A DNA stretch of 64,000 bases, from assembly GCA_017463225.1 (NCBI GenBank), contig JAFTPO010000014.1, forward strand, positions 1 through 64,000, read 5' to 3'. A program made the position numbers and the translations under genes. Source of the DNA: Lachnospiraceae bacterium. Its GTDB lineage: Bacteria; Bacillota; Clostridia; Lachnospirales; Lachnospiraceae. Positions 52,009 through 61,417 of the stretch are shown here, piece by piece. Below the pieces are notes generated by a model, which ran no database searches, was not told where the DNA came from, and saw nothing but the letters and a program-made list of their open reading frames with translations. Numbering within the stretch: position 1 is the first letter of the stretch; every line of letters starts with the position of its first letter.

Positions 52009-53613
52009 ATGGCAAACATCAATTTAGAGCAGTATGGCATTACTGGAAGCATTGAAGTTATTCACAATCCTTCATTTGAGGAGTTATTCGTTGAAGAGAC
52101 AAAGCCTGAGTTAGAGGGCTATGAGGTAGGTCAGGAGACAGAGCTTGGCGCTGTTAACGTTATGACTGGTATTTACACAGGACGTTCACCTCAGGATAAG
52201 TACATCGTTATGGATGAGAATTCAAAGGACACTGTATGGTGGACTACTCCAGAGTACAAGAACGACAACCACCCAATGACTGAGGAGGTTTGGGCTACAC
52301 TTAAGGATCTCGCAGTTAAGGAGCTTTCAAACAAGAGATTATTCGTAGTAGATGCATTCTGTGGTGCTAACGCAGACACAAGAATGGCAGTTAGATTCAT
52401 CGTTGAGGTTGCTTGGCAGGCACACTTCGTTAAGAATATGTTCATCATCCCAACAGATGAGGAGCTTGCTAACTTCGAGCCTGATTTCGTAGTTTACAAC
52501 GCATCAAAGGCTAAGGTTACTAACTACAAGGAGTTAGGACTTAACTCAGAGACTGCAGTAGCATTTAACATTACTAGCAGAGAGCAGGTTATTCTTAACA
52601 CTTGGTACGGTGGAGAGATGAAGAAGGGTATGTTCTCTATGATGAACTACTACCTTCCACTTAAGGGTATTGCTTCAATGCACTGTTCAGCAAACACTGA
52701 TATGAACGGTGAGAACACAGCTATCTTCTTCGGTCTTTCAGGAACAGGTAAGACTACATTATCAACTGATCCTAAGCGTCTTCTTATCGGTGATGACGAG
52801 CACGGCTGGGATGACAACGGCGTATTCAACTTCGAGGGTGGATGCTACGCTAAGGTTATCGACCTTGATAAGGATTCAGAGCCAGATATCTACAATGCTA
52901 TTAAGAGAAACGCTCTCCTTGAGAACGTTACAGTTGATGCAAATGGTAAGATTGATTTCGCTGATGGTAGCGTAACTGAGAACACAAGAGTTTCTTACCC
53001 AATCAACCACATCAACAATATCGTAACTCCAGTTTCAGCAGCACCTGCAGCAAAGAACGTAATCTTCCTTTCAGCAGATGCATTTGGAGTACTTCCTCCA
53101 GTTTCTGTTCTTACTCCAGAGCAGACTAAGTACTACTTCTTATCAGGATTCACTGCTAAGCTTGCTGGTACTGAGAGAGGAATCACAGAGCCAACACCTA
53201 CATTCTCAGCTTGTTTCGGTCAGGCATTCTTAGAGTTACATCCTACTAAGTATGCTGAGGAGCTTGTTAAGAGAATGGAGAAGAGTGGAGCTAAGGCTTA
53301 CTTAGTAAACACTGGATGGAATGGTACTGGTAAGAGAATTTCTATTAAGGATACTCGTGGTATCATCGATGCAATCCTTGACGGTTCAATCGACAAGGCT
53401 GATACAAAGGTTATTCCAATGTTCAACTTTGAGGTTCCAACAGAGCTTCCAGGTGTTGATACTAACATCCTTGATCCTAGAAATACATACGCTGACGCTT
53501 CAGAGTGGGAGACTAAGGCTAAGGATCTTGCAGGACGTTTCGTAAAGAACTTCGCTAAGTATGAGGGTAACGAGGCTGGTAAGGCACTTGTAAGTGCTGG
53601 TCCACAGTTATAA
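52009..53613 (+). CDS. pckA: Phosphoenolpyruvate carboxykinase (ATP)
   Basis: The product is 534 residues from the ATG at 52009, near the usual 530-540 of this family; a start at 51943 would add an atypical 22-residue extension. It carries the ATP-type PCK motifs: [26 protein letters not shown], the P-loop [32 protein letters not shown] and the later [11 protein letters not shown]. It interconverts oxaloacetate and PEP, and in rumen-type anaerobes often fixes CO2 anaplerotically. It is monocistronic, with a strong terminator (53637-53675). The biased codon choice fits a highly expressed protein. Confidence 0.96.
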   Translation: MANINLEQYGITGSIEVIHNPSFEELFVEETKPELEGYEVGQETELGAVNVMTGIYTGRSPQDKYIVMDENSKDTVWWTTPEYKNDNHPMTEEVWATLKDLAVKELSNKRLFVVDAFCGANADTRMAVRFIVEVAWQAHFVKNMFIIPTDEELANFEPDFVVYNASKAKVTNYKELGLNSETAVAFNITSREQVILNTWYGGEMKKGMFSMMNYYLPLKGIASMHCSANTDMNGENTAIFFGLSGTGKTTLSTDPKRLLIGDDEHGWDDNGVFNFEGGCYAKVIDLDKDSEPDIYNAIKRNALLENVTVDANGKIDFADGSVTENTRVSYPINHINNIVTPVSAAPAAKNVIFLSADAFGVLPPVSVLTPEQTKYYFLSGFTAKLAGTERGITEPTPTFSACFGQAFLELHPTKYAEELVKRMEKSGAKAYLVNTGWNGTGKRISIKDTRGIIDAILDGSIDKADTKVIPMFNFEVPTELPGVDTNILDPRNTYADASEWETKAKDLAGRFVKNFAKYEGNEAGKALVSAGPQL

Positions 53614-53636
53614 TAACTAGATAATAGACATAAAAG

Positions 53637-53675
53637 ATGTCCCAGAGCGCATAGAGCGTCTGGGACATTTTTTTA
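53637..53675 (+). terminator. Strong terminator after pckA
   Basis: 10-bp stem ATGTCCCAGA / TCTGGGACAT with a 12-base loop, followed by TTTTTTT. It lies between pckA and the convergent DUF885 gene. Confidence 0.92.
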
Positions 53676-55451
53676 CTTATTTTCTTTTACATATTCCTCA
53701 ACTAAATCATCAAGTATATAGAACTGACATGGACCTGCATCAAGAAGCACCTTGTGGAATGCAACCTCATCGAACTTATCCCCAAGCTCATCCATTGCAT
53801 ATTCTTTAAGCTCCTCAAACTCAAGCCATCCCATAACATACATCTGATAGTTTCCTGGCTCTGCAATTACGTAATCCATAATATCCTGAGCCATAGAACC
53901 GTCGAAGCCGCTGGTAGTCATGTAATCAGCAGTTTCCTCAAGGGTCCAGCCCTGATAGTTAACACCAATCTCGATTCTTGCACTTACTAACAGGTTAAGC
54001 TTAGTGTTAATAGCCTCAATCTTAGCGTAATTCTCATCCTCATATTCTGTATAGTATTCAAAGGACATAATCTCTACGTAGGTAGCCCAACCCTCACAGT
54101 ATCCGTTAAAGTTTAAAAGTGTACGGATTGGCTCAGGGTCGTTTGAAAGGAAGTATACAAACTGGTACATATGTCCAGGTATTCCCTCATGAGCTAATGT
54201 GCTCCAAAGTGCATTTACAGCATCTGTACCCTCATTAATATAGATAGAGTTATTCTGATAATCATCCATAGGTGGAGTCATATAGAAAGCAGGACTTACT
54301 ATAGCCTCCAAAGACTCGTGAACAGGAGTAACTGTAAAGTTAATGTCCGGAATATCAGGGAATCTGTCTACAAATGAGTCCTCAAAATATCTGATAGTCT
54401 CCACTGTGTCTAAGCCCTGATAGAAGCCTTCATAGTCCTCTATCCAACCCATATATGAGTCTGCGCTAACCATAGCCAAGCCGTATAACTCACCCATAGT
54501 AGACTCGATTTCAGCGTCTAATAATTCGATAATCTCATCAGGGGTCTTGTCAGTACCAACCTTACTTTTAAGAAGGTACTCATAGTACTCCTTACCACCC
54601 TCAAAGTGTGCAAGACCAAGCTCGTTAGTTCCTGTGCCCTTAAGAGCCTCAAATGTATCTATTATATTTTCATAAGCAGGTACCACTGAGTTTAAAACTG
54701 CATCACGGTTTTGCTTCTTGTAATCCTCGATTTGGTCAGCTGTAAGACCAGGTACATCACCGATTCTATCATTAAATGTAGCGATGAGAAGATTGTTCTC
54801 AGGATCAGCAATGTACTCTTCACACTGTCTGATAACCTCATCTGCACTTGTGTCAGACATAAAGAAGCCCTTCTCTGACTTAACCTTCTCGAAGTCTAAG
54901 CACTGCTGATAATAATCAGGAATCTGGTTAAGTAGCTCAAGATAATCCTTTACATCATCCTCGTCATAGAAGGTGTACTCTGACATAGTAATCGGAAGAT
55001 TGGTCTGGAGACCACTTGTATAGGCAAATGGCTCGTAAAGGTAAGGATTGTCGTAGGACATAAGATTGGTCTTAAGAACATCGTAGGCGATGTCATAGGT
55101 AAGCTGCTGCTCATCAGTGAGAAGCTCATAATCAAAGTCCTCAAGCTCCTTAATCTCAGTCTTAATCTCTTCAATCTCCTCGGCCATAGTCTCTTCGCTA
55201 ACGTCAAACTCTCCTAAGGTAACCTCTGGAGGTGTGATGCCGTAATTCTCAGGATGAGCTAAGGTGTAGTGGAGTGTTACGGTATCTGTGGTAACTGACT
55301 CCTCAAAGCTTTCCTGCATGTAGGTGTCGAACTTTTCCTGCTCCTTTTTGGCGGAGGCAGAGTTTCGGTTCTTTTCACAGCCTGCCATAGAAAATGTCAT
55401 GGCAACCACCAGGGCAATGGCTGTAAATCTCTTCAATTTTCTCTTAATCAT
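53673..55451 (-). CDS. DUF885 family lipoprotein, predicted metallopeptidase
   Basis: The product is 592 residues from the ATG at 55451 (GGGAGG upstream); the longer frame to 55484 lacks a site. It has a lipoprotein signal (KRFTAIALVVAMTFSMAGC) with the Cys near residue 25. The C-terminal half has HEGIPGHMYQ, an HExxxGH zinc-type motif, plus NGYCEGWATYVEIM. DUF885 proteins are assigned to a zinc-peptidase fold. Acidic residues dominate. It would sit on the outer face of the membrane and may trim peptides. It is encoded alone. Confidence 0.88.
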   Translation of the reverse strand: MIKRKLKRFTAIALVVAMTFSMAGCEKNRNSASAKKEQEKFDTYMQESFEESVTTDTVTLHYTLAHPENYGITPPEVTLGEFDVSEETMAEEIEEIKTEIKELEDFDYELLTDEQQLTYDIAYDVLKTNLMSYDNPYLYEPFAYTSGLQTNLPITMSEYTFYDEDDVKDYLELLNQIPDYYQQCLDFEKVKSEKGFFMSDTSADEVIRQCEEYIADPENNLLIATFNDRIGDVPGLTADQIEDYKKQNRDAVLNSVVPAYENIIDTFEALKGTGTNELGLAHFEGGKEYYEYLLKSKVGTDKTPDEIIELLDAEIESTMGELYGLAMVSADSYMGWIEDYEGFYQGLDTVETIRYFEDSFVDRFPDIPDINFTVTPVHESLEAIVSPAFYMTPPMDDYQNNSIYINEGTDAVNALWSTLAHEGIPGHMYQFVYFLSNDPEPIRTLLNFNGYCEGWATYVEIMSFEYYTEYEDENYAKIEAINTKLNLLVSARIEIGVNYQGWTLEETADYMTTSGFDGSMAQDIMDYVIAEPGNYQMYVMGWLEFEELKEYAMDELGDKFDEVAFHKVLLDAGPCQFYILDDLVEEYVKENK

Positions 55452-55663
55452 GTTATATCCTCCCAAATGATTCGTAAACTGCAAATCACAGTCTAGAATA
55501 GATTATATAGTTTACTGCTAAAATATGCAATACCGTGAGTTTAAAGATATTTCTAAGGAAATTTAAAGAAAATTGTAAGAAAAATGAAGACGAAAAAACT
55601 CTTATGGTGAATAAACCTATGTTAATGTTAAAGGTATAAAAATTATCTATTTGGAGGAATGTT

Positions 55664-56317
55664 ATGGACATGATAATGATAAAGGATGCAGCCAAGAATC
55701 TTGGGGTGGAAAGCCACGTGCTAAGATATTGGGAGGAGGAGCTGGGCCTTGAGATTAAACGTAACTCTATGGGGCACAGATATTATGATGAGCGAGACAT
55801 TAAGATGTTTCAGGATGTAAAGGAGCTAAGAGATAGGGGATATAGCTTAAAGGATATTAAGGATGGAATAGAGAAGCAGAGACAGCTTATTAGTAAGGAA
55901 CAGGAGGTCAAAACCTTTAATGACGGTGAATCTAAAGTAAAAGCTGAGCAAAATATTCAAGGTGAATTGGACAAGCAAGAACAGGAAGCTGAGACTTCTA
56001 AACTTGAGAAAGCTGAGGAAGGCCAGATAGGTCAGCTTAAGATAGTTGATTTTAAGACTGCACAGCTACAGGCGTTGATGAACAGGATTGTGGCAAATGC
56101 TCTCAATGAAAATAAGGACATAATAACCACATCCATAAAGTCGGAATTAACCACAGATGTTATGAGACAGTTTGATGCAGTTATGAGAGAGAAGGAAGAA
56201 AAGGAAGAGGAAAGATACAGGAAGTTGGATGAAACTCTAAGACTTTTGCAAAAGAATAATGAAGAGGTAGCAGCCACAAGGGTGAAGAGAGGATTATTTA
56301 ATAGAAGAAAAAAATAA
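55664..56317 (+). CDS. MerR-family transcriptional regulator
   Basis: The 217-residue protein starts at ATG 55664 with TTGGAGGAA upstream. The N-terminal MerR winged helix (about 4-70) reads IKDAAKNLGVESHVLRYWEEELGLEI, SMGHRYYDERDIKMF and LRDRGYSLKDIKDGIE. Instead of a ligand domain, it has an acidic, coiled-coil C-terminus (about 75-217) with repeated Lys/Glu, and a basic end NRRKK. Proteins of this long-tailed MerR form are common in Lachnospiraceae but uncharacterised. The effector is unknown. Confidence 0.85.
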   Translation: MDMIMIKDAAKNLGVESHVLRYWEEELGLEIKRNSMGHRYYDERDIKMFQDVKELRDRGYSLKDIKDGIEKQRQLISKEQEVKTFNDGESKVKAEQNIQGELDKQEQEAETSKLEKAEEGQIGQLKIVDFKTAQLQALMNRIVANALNENKDIITTSIKSELTTDVMRQFDAVMREKEEKEEERYRKLDETLRLLQKNNEEVAATRVKRGLFNRRKK

Positions 56318-56426
56318 GATATTCATTTTCAAAAATGAAATATACTAATCAGCCAAATATTGAAATTTTCAGGTAAAGGTGGTATTCTAACAAGAGTATT
56401 TTAATTTAGCAGGAAAGTGATGGAAT

Positions 56427-57128
56427 ATGAAGCTAAACATATTATATGAGGATGATGTAATGTTAGCATGCGTTAAGCCTTACGGTGTACCATCTCAGGC
56501 GGACAAGTCTAACGACGAGGACATGATAACATTGCTTAAGAATTACATATTTAATAAGCAGGATTCTGATGAGGAGCCTTACCTTGCAGTTATCCATAGG
56601 TTAGACCGACCCGTAGGGGGTGTAATGATATTTGCAAAGACTCCTGAAGCGGCAGCTAAGCTTTCAGATGATATGCAGGATGGTAATATCGTAAAGTATT
56701 ATCAGGCCATACTTACAGGAGAGCTACCTGATGAATTTGGTGAATTAACAGACTATCTTGTGAGAGATGGAAAGACCAACACTACTAAGGTGGCAAAGAA
56801 GGGTGATAAGGGAGCTAAGAAGGCTATCCTTAACTACGAGGTTTTAGATGTGATGGAAACTGATGAGGGTGTATTGTCCTACGTTTTGGTAGAGCTTATA
56901 ACAGGCAGACATCATCAGATAAGAGCACAGATGGCAGCCCGTGGCTGTGGTATCTGGGGAGACACCAAGTACAATCCAAAGTTTGCAAGACTTAGGAGAA
57001 GATATATGCAGATTGGACTGTATTCCTCACGTATAGAGCTTGATCATCCGGTAACCGGTAAGCATATGGTATTTAAGCATGAGCCGGAGGGCGAGGCATT
57101 TGACGTTATAGAGTTGGACGAGTTTTAA
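56427..57128 (+). CDS. RluA-family pseudouridine synthase
   Basis: The 233-residue protein lacks the S4 domain. Its catalytic signature HRLDRPVGGVMIFAKT (Asp near residue 57) and the GRHHQIRAQMAARGCGIWGD region match RluA-family synthases. These isomerise uridine in rRNA or tRNA. It stands 46 bases upstream of proS, so a translation-related transcript is likely. The tRNA/rRNA site cannot be inferred. Confidence 0.9.
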   Translation: MKLNILYEDDVMLACVKPYGVPSQADKSNDEDMITLLKNYIFNKQDSDEEPYLAVIHRLDRPVGGVMIFAKTPEAAAKLSDDMQDGNIVKYYQAILTGELPDEFGELTDYLVRDGKTNTTKVAKKGDKGAKKAILNYEVLDVMETDEGVLSYVLVELITGRHHQIRAQMAARGCGIWGDTKYNPKFARLRRRYMQIGLYSSRIELDHPVTGKHMVFKHEPEGEAFDVIELDEF

Positions 57129-57173
57129 GAGACTATTATAATATGAAATAGATTTAGAAAAGAGGTAATAAAA

Positions 57174-58607
57174 ATGGCTAAAGACAAGAAGCTAGTAGAG
57201 CAGATTACTTCCATGGAGGAAGATTTTGCACAGTGGTATACAGATGTTGTAACTAAGGCAGGACTTATAGATTATACAAGTGTTAAGGGTTGTATGGTTT
57301 TGAAGCCAGCAGGATATGCGATTTGGGAGCTTATTCAGAGCCAGCTTGATGCAAGATTTAAGGAGACTGGAGTTGAGAATGTTTACCTTCCAATGTTTAT
57401 TCCAGAGAGTCTTCTTCAGAAGGAGAAGGATCACGTGGAGGGCTTTGCACCGGAGGTTGCTTGGGTAACTCATGGAGGACTTAATCCACTTCAGGAGAGA
57501 ATGTGTGTAAGACCTACATCAGAGACACTTTTCTGTGACTTCTATGCCAAGGATATTCAGTCATATAGAGATTTGCCAAAGGTTTATAACCAGTGGTGTT
57601 CAGTAGTTAGATGGGAGAAGGAGACCAGACCATTCCTTCGTTCAAGAGAGTTCCTGTGGCAGGAGGGACATACTGCTCATGCAACTGCAGAGGACGCAGA
57701 GGCTAGAACTATTCAGATGTTAAATGTATATGCTGACTTCTGTGAGCAGGTGCTTGCTATGCCGGTTATTAAGGGTAGAAAGACTGATAAGGAGAAGTTT
57801 GCAGGAGCTGAGGCTACTTATACTATTGAGGCTCTTATGCATGATGGTAAGGCACTTCAGTCAGGTACATCACATAACTTTGGTGATGGCTTTGCAAAGG
57901 CATTTGGCATTCAGTACACAGATAAGGAGAACAAGCTTCAGTATGTACACCAGACTTCATGGGGTATGACTACAAGACTTATCGGTGCGGTAATCATGGT
58001 TCACGGTGATGATTCAGGACTTGTGCTTCCACCAAGAGTTGCTCCAACTCAGGTAATGATAGTTCCTATCATGCAGAAGAAGGAGGGCGTTCTTGAGAAG
58101 GCAGCAGAACTTAAGGAGATGCTTGCTTCCTACAGAGTTAAGGTTGATGATTCAGACAAGAACCCAGGCTTTAAGTTTGCTGAGCAGGAGATGAGAGGAA
58201 TTCCACTTCGTGTAGAGGTAGGTCCAAAGGATATAGAGGCTGGACAGGCTGTAGTTGTAAGAAGAGATACAAGAGAAAAGTATGTGGTTGCATTTGAGGA
58301 CCTTAACACTAAGGTTGGAGAGATTCTTGAGCAGATGCAGCAGGATATGTTTGATAGAGCACTTGCGCACAGAGAGGAAAATACTCACACAGCTACTAAC
58401 TGGGAGGAGTTCACAGATATCTTAGAGAAGAAGCAGGGCTTCATCAAGGGTATGTGGTGTGGAGACCAGGAGTGTGAGATTGCAATCAAGGATAAGACCG
58501 GAGCAACTACAAGATGTATGCCATTTGAGCAGGAGAACTTAGGTGAGACTTGTGTTCACTGTGGTAAGCCAGCCAAGAAGATGGTCTACTTTGGAAAGGC
58601 TTACTAA
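57174..58607 (+). CDS. proS: Prolyl-tRNA synthetase, archaeal/eukaryote type
   Basis: The 477-residue class II aminoacyl-tRNA synthetase is the short ProS type 3, without the editing insertion of the E. coli type. It has motif 2 around [26 protein letters not shown], a [19 protein letters not shown] binding region, and the motif 3 region around [19 protein letters not shown]-terminal zinc-binding part with [10 protein letters not shown] and [18 protein letters not shown] is typical of this form. It charges tRNAPro in the cytosol. It follows the RluA-type gene. Confidence 0.95.
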   Translation: MAKDKKLVEQITSMEEDFAQWYTDVVTKAGLIDYTSVKGCMVLKPAGYAIWELIQSQLDARFKETGVENVYLPMFIPESLLQKEKDHVEGFAPEVAWVTHGGLNPLQERMCVRPTSETLFCDFYAKDIQSYRDLPKVYNQWCSVVRWEKETRPFLRSREFLWQEGHTAHATAEDAEARTIQMLNVYADFCEQVLAMPVIKGRKTDKEKFAGAEATYTIEALMHDGKALQSGTSHNFGDGFAKAFGIQYTDKENKLQYVHQTSWGMTTRLIGAVIMVHGDDSGLVLPPRVAPTQVMIVPIMQKKEGVLEKAAELKEMLASYRVKVDDSDKNPGFKFAEQEMRGIPLRVEVGPKDIEAGQAVVVRRDTREKYVVAFEDLNTKVGEILEQMQQDMFDRALAHREENTHTATNWEEFTDILEKKQGFIKGMWCGDQECEIAIKDKTGATTRCMPFEQENLGETCVHCGKPAKKMVYFGKAY

Positions 58608-58889
58608 AGCCATTTAATTAAATCATATAATGATTGGCTAAGAGACTGAACTGGTTTATATGAAGACGTATAATCGCTTCCGCGCCAATGTGTGTTTAAG
58701 CAAACCTGTTATACTCACGTCGGTCCTTAGCGATAAAAATAAACGGGAGTTAGTCTACAACATACAACAGACTGATATCCCGTTTATTTTTGAGCTTAGT
58801 ACCGCTACGTGAGTATCCAAGCGAGAGCGGGGTTTGCGAAACACACATTAGGCAGGAAGCGTGAAAAGAATCTTAAGATAGGAGACACA
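58608..58889. other. Intergenic region filled by a 187-bp palindrome
   Basis: Between proS and cca there is no reading frame. A near-palindrome spans 58675-58861, with inner bidirectional terminator arms, and a ribosome site for cca follows at its end. Confidence 0.7.
58675..58861. repeat. 187-bp interrupted palindrome with an inner terminator stem
   Basis: Nested arms: CGCTTCC / GGAAGCG, AATGTGTGTTT-GCAAACC / GGTTTGC-AAACACACATT, ATACTCACGT / ACGTGAGTAT, AAAAATAAACGGGA / TCCCGTTTATTTTT and TTAGTCT / AGACTGA, around a 12-base loop. The inner A-stem-T block can end transcription on both strands. The whole could form a cruciform or a long RNA hairpin. Confidence 0.85.
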
Positions 58890-60254
58890 ATGAAGCAGAT
58901 TCAAATACCTGCAGGTGCAGAGTATATTATTAGAGAATTGAATAATCACGGCTACGAGGCCTACATCGTTGGTGGCTGTGTCAGGGATAGTCTCCTTGGG
59001 AAGACCCCTAATGACTGGGATATCACCACATCTGCTAAGCCACAGCAGGTAAAGGAGATATTTAAGAGAACTATAGACACAGGAATCCAGCATGGTACGG
59101 TAACTGTTCTGGTGGATAAGAAGATACTTAAGGGTGAATCTTGCTGTGAGTATGCCTTTGAGGTGACCACCTACAGGGTGGATGGTGAGTATGCAGACCA
59201 CAGAAGACCTACAGAGGTTACATTTACAGCCAGCCTAGAGGAGGACCTAAAGCGTAGAGATTTCACCATCAATGCCATGGCCTATAGTCCAACCAAGGGT
59301 GTGGTGGATATATTTGGCGGTGAGCAGGACCTTAAGGATGGAGTAATCAAAGCTGTGGGAGTGGCTCAGGACAGATTTGAGGAGGACGCCTTAAGAATAC
59401 TTAGAGCGGTGAGATTCGGCGCACAGCTGGGCTTTGAGATAGAGGAAGAAACCAAGCATGCTATGACCAGACTGGCTGAGAATCTTAGGTTTATCAGTGC
59501 AGAGAGAATTCAGGTGGAGCTTACTAAGCTCATTACATCTGCTAATCCGGATAGATTGATACAGGCATATGAGCTGGGACTTACCAGGATATTCCTTCCC
59601 GAGTTTGATGCTATGATGGAAACTGAGCAGAATAATCCATATCACATATATAATGTTGGAGAACACACTATAAAGGTGATGGAAAATATAGAGCCTACAC
59701 AAATACTTAGGTATGCTGCTTTGCTTCATGATGTGGCAAAGCCGGCCACAAAGACCACAGGAGCAGATGGAGTGGATCATTTCTACGGACATCAGGATGC
59801 CGGAGTTTCCATGGCAAGAGATATACTCAAGAGGCTTAAGCTGGATAATCACACTATAGATAAGACCTGCCTTTTGGTGCAGTGGCACGATTTTGGCATA
59901 GATGAGGTTACTATGAAGGGCTTCAGAAAATTCATGGGCAAGCTGGGCAGAGAGAATTTCCAGGATTTTATGGCTATAAAGAAGGCTGATATGGCTGGTC
60001 AAAGCAGATACAACAGTGATGGTAGACTGGCTGCATTGGAAAGATTGGAGGCTATGTACAGCAAGCTTATAGAGGAAAATCAGTGCATAAACATTTCTGA
60101 GATGGAGCTTAAGGGAAGAGACCTGATAGACATGGGTGTTAAGCCTGGTGTGGAGATGGGAACCATCCTAAAGAAGCTTTTTGATATGGTTGTGGACGAC
60201 CCAAGTCTAAATGATAAAGAAAAACTGAAAAATATAGTGAAAGAAATGCTATAA
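58890..60254 (+). CDS. cca: CCA tRNA nucleotidyltransferase
   Basis: The product is 454 residues from the ATG at 58890, where GGAG stands six bases upstream; the longer frame from 58809 would run through the palindrome. N-terminal class II poly(A)/CCA polymerase head: IVGGCVRDSLLGKTPNDWDITTSAKP, with the catalytic DWD and RRDFTINAMAY. The body has DRFEEDALRILRAVRFGAQLGF. The C-terminal part contains an HD-like LLHDVAKP. It adds or repairs the 3' CCA of tRNA. It follows proS as another tRNA gene, but a large palindrome lies between. Confidence 0.93.
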   Translation: MKQIQIPAGAEYIIRELNNHGYEAYIVGGCVRDSLLGKTPNDWDITTSAKPQQVKEIFKRTIDTGIQHGTVTVLVDKKILKGESCCEYAFEVTTYRVDGEYADHRRPTEVTFTASLEEDLKRRDFTINAMAYSPTKGVVDIFGGEQDLKDGVIKAVGVAQDRFEEDALRILRAVRFGAQLGFEIEEETKHAMTRLAENLRFISAERIQVELTKLITSANPDRLIQAYELGLTRIFLPEFDAMMETEQNNPYHIYNVGEHTIKVMENIEPTQILRYAALLHDVAKPATKTTGADGVDHFYGHQDAGVSMARDILKRLKLDNHTIDKTCLLVQWHDFGIDEVTMKGFRKFMGKLGRENFQDFMAIKKADMAGQSRYNSDGRLAALERLEAMYSKLIEENQCINISEMELKGRDLIDMGVKPGVEMGTILKKLFDMVVDDPSLNDKEKLKNIVKEML

Positions 60255-60270
60255 AATAATGAATTAAAAC

Positions 60271-60317
60271 ATCCCCTGTCACATACAATTTTAAAAGATT
60301 AGTATGTGGGAGGGGAT
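60271..60317 (+). terminator. Terminator whose 3' arm holds the next ribosome site
   Basis: ATCCCC-CACATAC pairs with GTATGTG-AGGGGAT (60302-60317), followed by TTTTCATTT. The 3' arm contains the GGAGGGG of the CotS-like gene starting at 60324, so folding could both end cca transcripts and hide that ribosome site. Confidence 0.7.
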
Positions 60318-60323
60318 TTTCAT

Positions 60324-61340
60324 TTGGCTGAGAAGATGTCAGAGGTTTACAATGCGTATGATATGCATATAAGTCAGGTAATGCGAGGAAGAGGTGCGTG
60401 GATTTTAAAAACGGATAAGGGGATATACCAGCTTAAGAGCTTGGATGTAAATCCCAGCAGGCTAAGTGCGGAGTATCAGTTCAAGGAAGGGCTTGAAAAC
60501 CAGGGCTTTCAGTCCATAGATAGCTGCGTTAAAAATGAGGATGAGGAGCTTTACACCTGTGACAGATATGGGAATCCATATGTGTTAAGACGATTTTTCT
60601 TAGGTAGAGAGTGCAATCCGGTAGATATGGATGACGTGGTAAAGGGAGTTAAGAATCTGGCCAACTTTCACAAGGTGGGAAGGTCTGTATTTGAAGATAC
60701 TGATGGAGATGTACATATACGTGTGACCGGAGATTATAGGAAGCGAAATCAGTGTATAAAGAGAGTGAGAAATTATATCACAAAGCAGCGCTCTAAAAGA
60801 GAATTCGAAGAGAAATTCTTAAAGAGCTACGATTATTTCTCCCAGCAGGGACTTAAGTGCCAGGAGGAGTATGAGGCTATGGTGGACGATTCCGAGAAGG
60901 AACAAGATGCTAAGGAGAAAAACGGCTTTGAGCATTTGGGCTACTGCCATGGTATGTACAATCATCACAGCCTGGTGATGACAGAGGACTTAGGATGTCC
61001 TGTGGGAACTATAAGCTTCGACAAGTTTTATCTGGGCAATCAAATGGATGATTTATATCATTATCTAAGAAAGACTCTGGAGAAAAATGATTATGATTTT
61101 AAAGTCATGTCAACCATAATAGATGAGTACAATAAGGTAAATCCTATCTGCAAGGAGGATTTAAATTATATTTATACCTGCTATTGTTATCCGGAGAAAT
61201 TCTATAAGCTGGCAAATCAGTATATAAACGGAACTAAAAACTGGTTATCACCTAAGCTTTTGGAAAAGCTGGATAAGATGATTCAGGATGAGGGAAAAAA
61301 GCAGCAATTGTTAGAAAATATGAGGAAAGAATATCTTTAG
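60324..61340 (+). CDS. CotS-like (aminoglycoside-phosphotransferase fold) protein, probably inactive
   Basis: The product is 338 residues from TTG 60324, eight bases after GGAGGGG. The protein resembles CotS/YtaA spore-coat kinases of the APH superfamily: YNAYDMHISQVMRGRGAWILKTDKGIYQLKSL is the ATP-binding N-lobe. The Brenner-like catalytic motif reads YCHGMYNHHSLVM, with the expected catalytic Asp missing, and the DLG region is FDKFYLGNQ. It is therefore probably a pseudokinase. Family members act in spore coat assembly in spore formers; spore formation is not proven by this window. Its ribosome site is inside a terminator arm. Confidence 0.7.
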   Translation: MAEKMSEVYNAYDMHISQVMRGRGAWILKTDKGIYQLKSLDVNPSRLSAEYQFKEGLENQGFQSIDSCVKNEDEELYTCDRYGNPYVLRRFFLGRECNPVDMDDVVKGVKNLANFHKVGRSVFEDTDGDVHIRVTGDYRKRNQCIKRVRNYITKQRSKREFEEKFLKSYDYFSQQGLKCQEEYEAMVDDSEKEQDAKEKNGFEHLGYCHGMYNHHSLVMTEDLGCPVGTISFDKFYLGNQMDDLYHYLRKTLEKNDYDFKVMSTIIDEYNKVNPICKEDLNYIYTCYCYPEKFYKLANQYINGTKNWLSPKLLEKLDKMIQDEGKKQQLLENMRKEYL

Positions 61341-61367
61341 AACTGTTAAAAAAATGTATCTCCTATC

Positions 61368-61396
61368 TTCACATTTTGAATTTTATCTTGTATAAT
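61368..61396 (+). promoter_or_regulatory. Promoter of the PEGA lipoprotein gene
   Basis: TTCACA-17-TATAAT, with the start codon 22 bases after the -10 hexamer. Confidence 0.7.
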
Positions 61397-61417
61397 GTAA
61401 AAGTTAAGGTGGGAAGT

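Noticed and set aside
58809..58889. N-terminal extension of Cca
   Set aside because: It falls in the arm of the palindrome and has no ribosome site, whereas ATG 58890 has GGAG and gives the normal protein length.
59391..60002. A 203-codon minus-strand frame opposite cca
   Set aside because: Antisense to the conserved body of Cca; no ribosome site and shadow-like composition.
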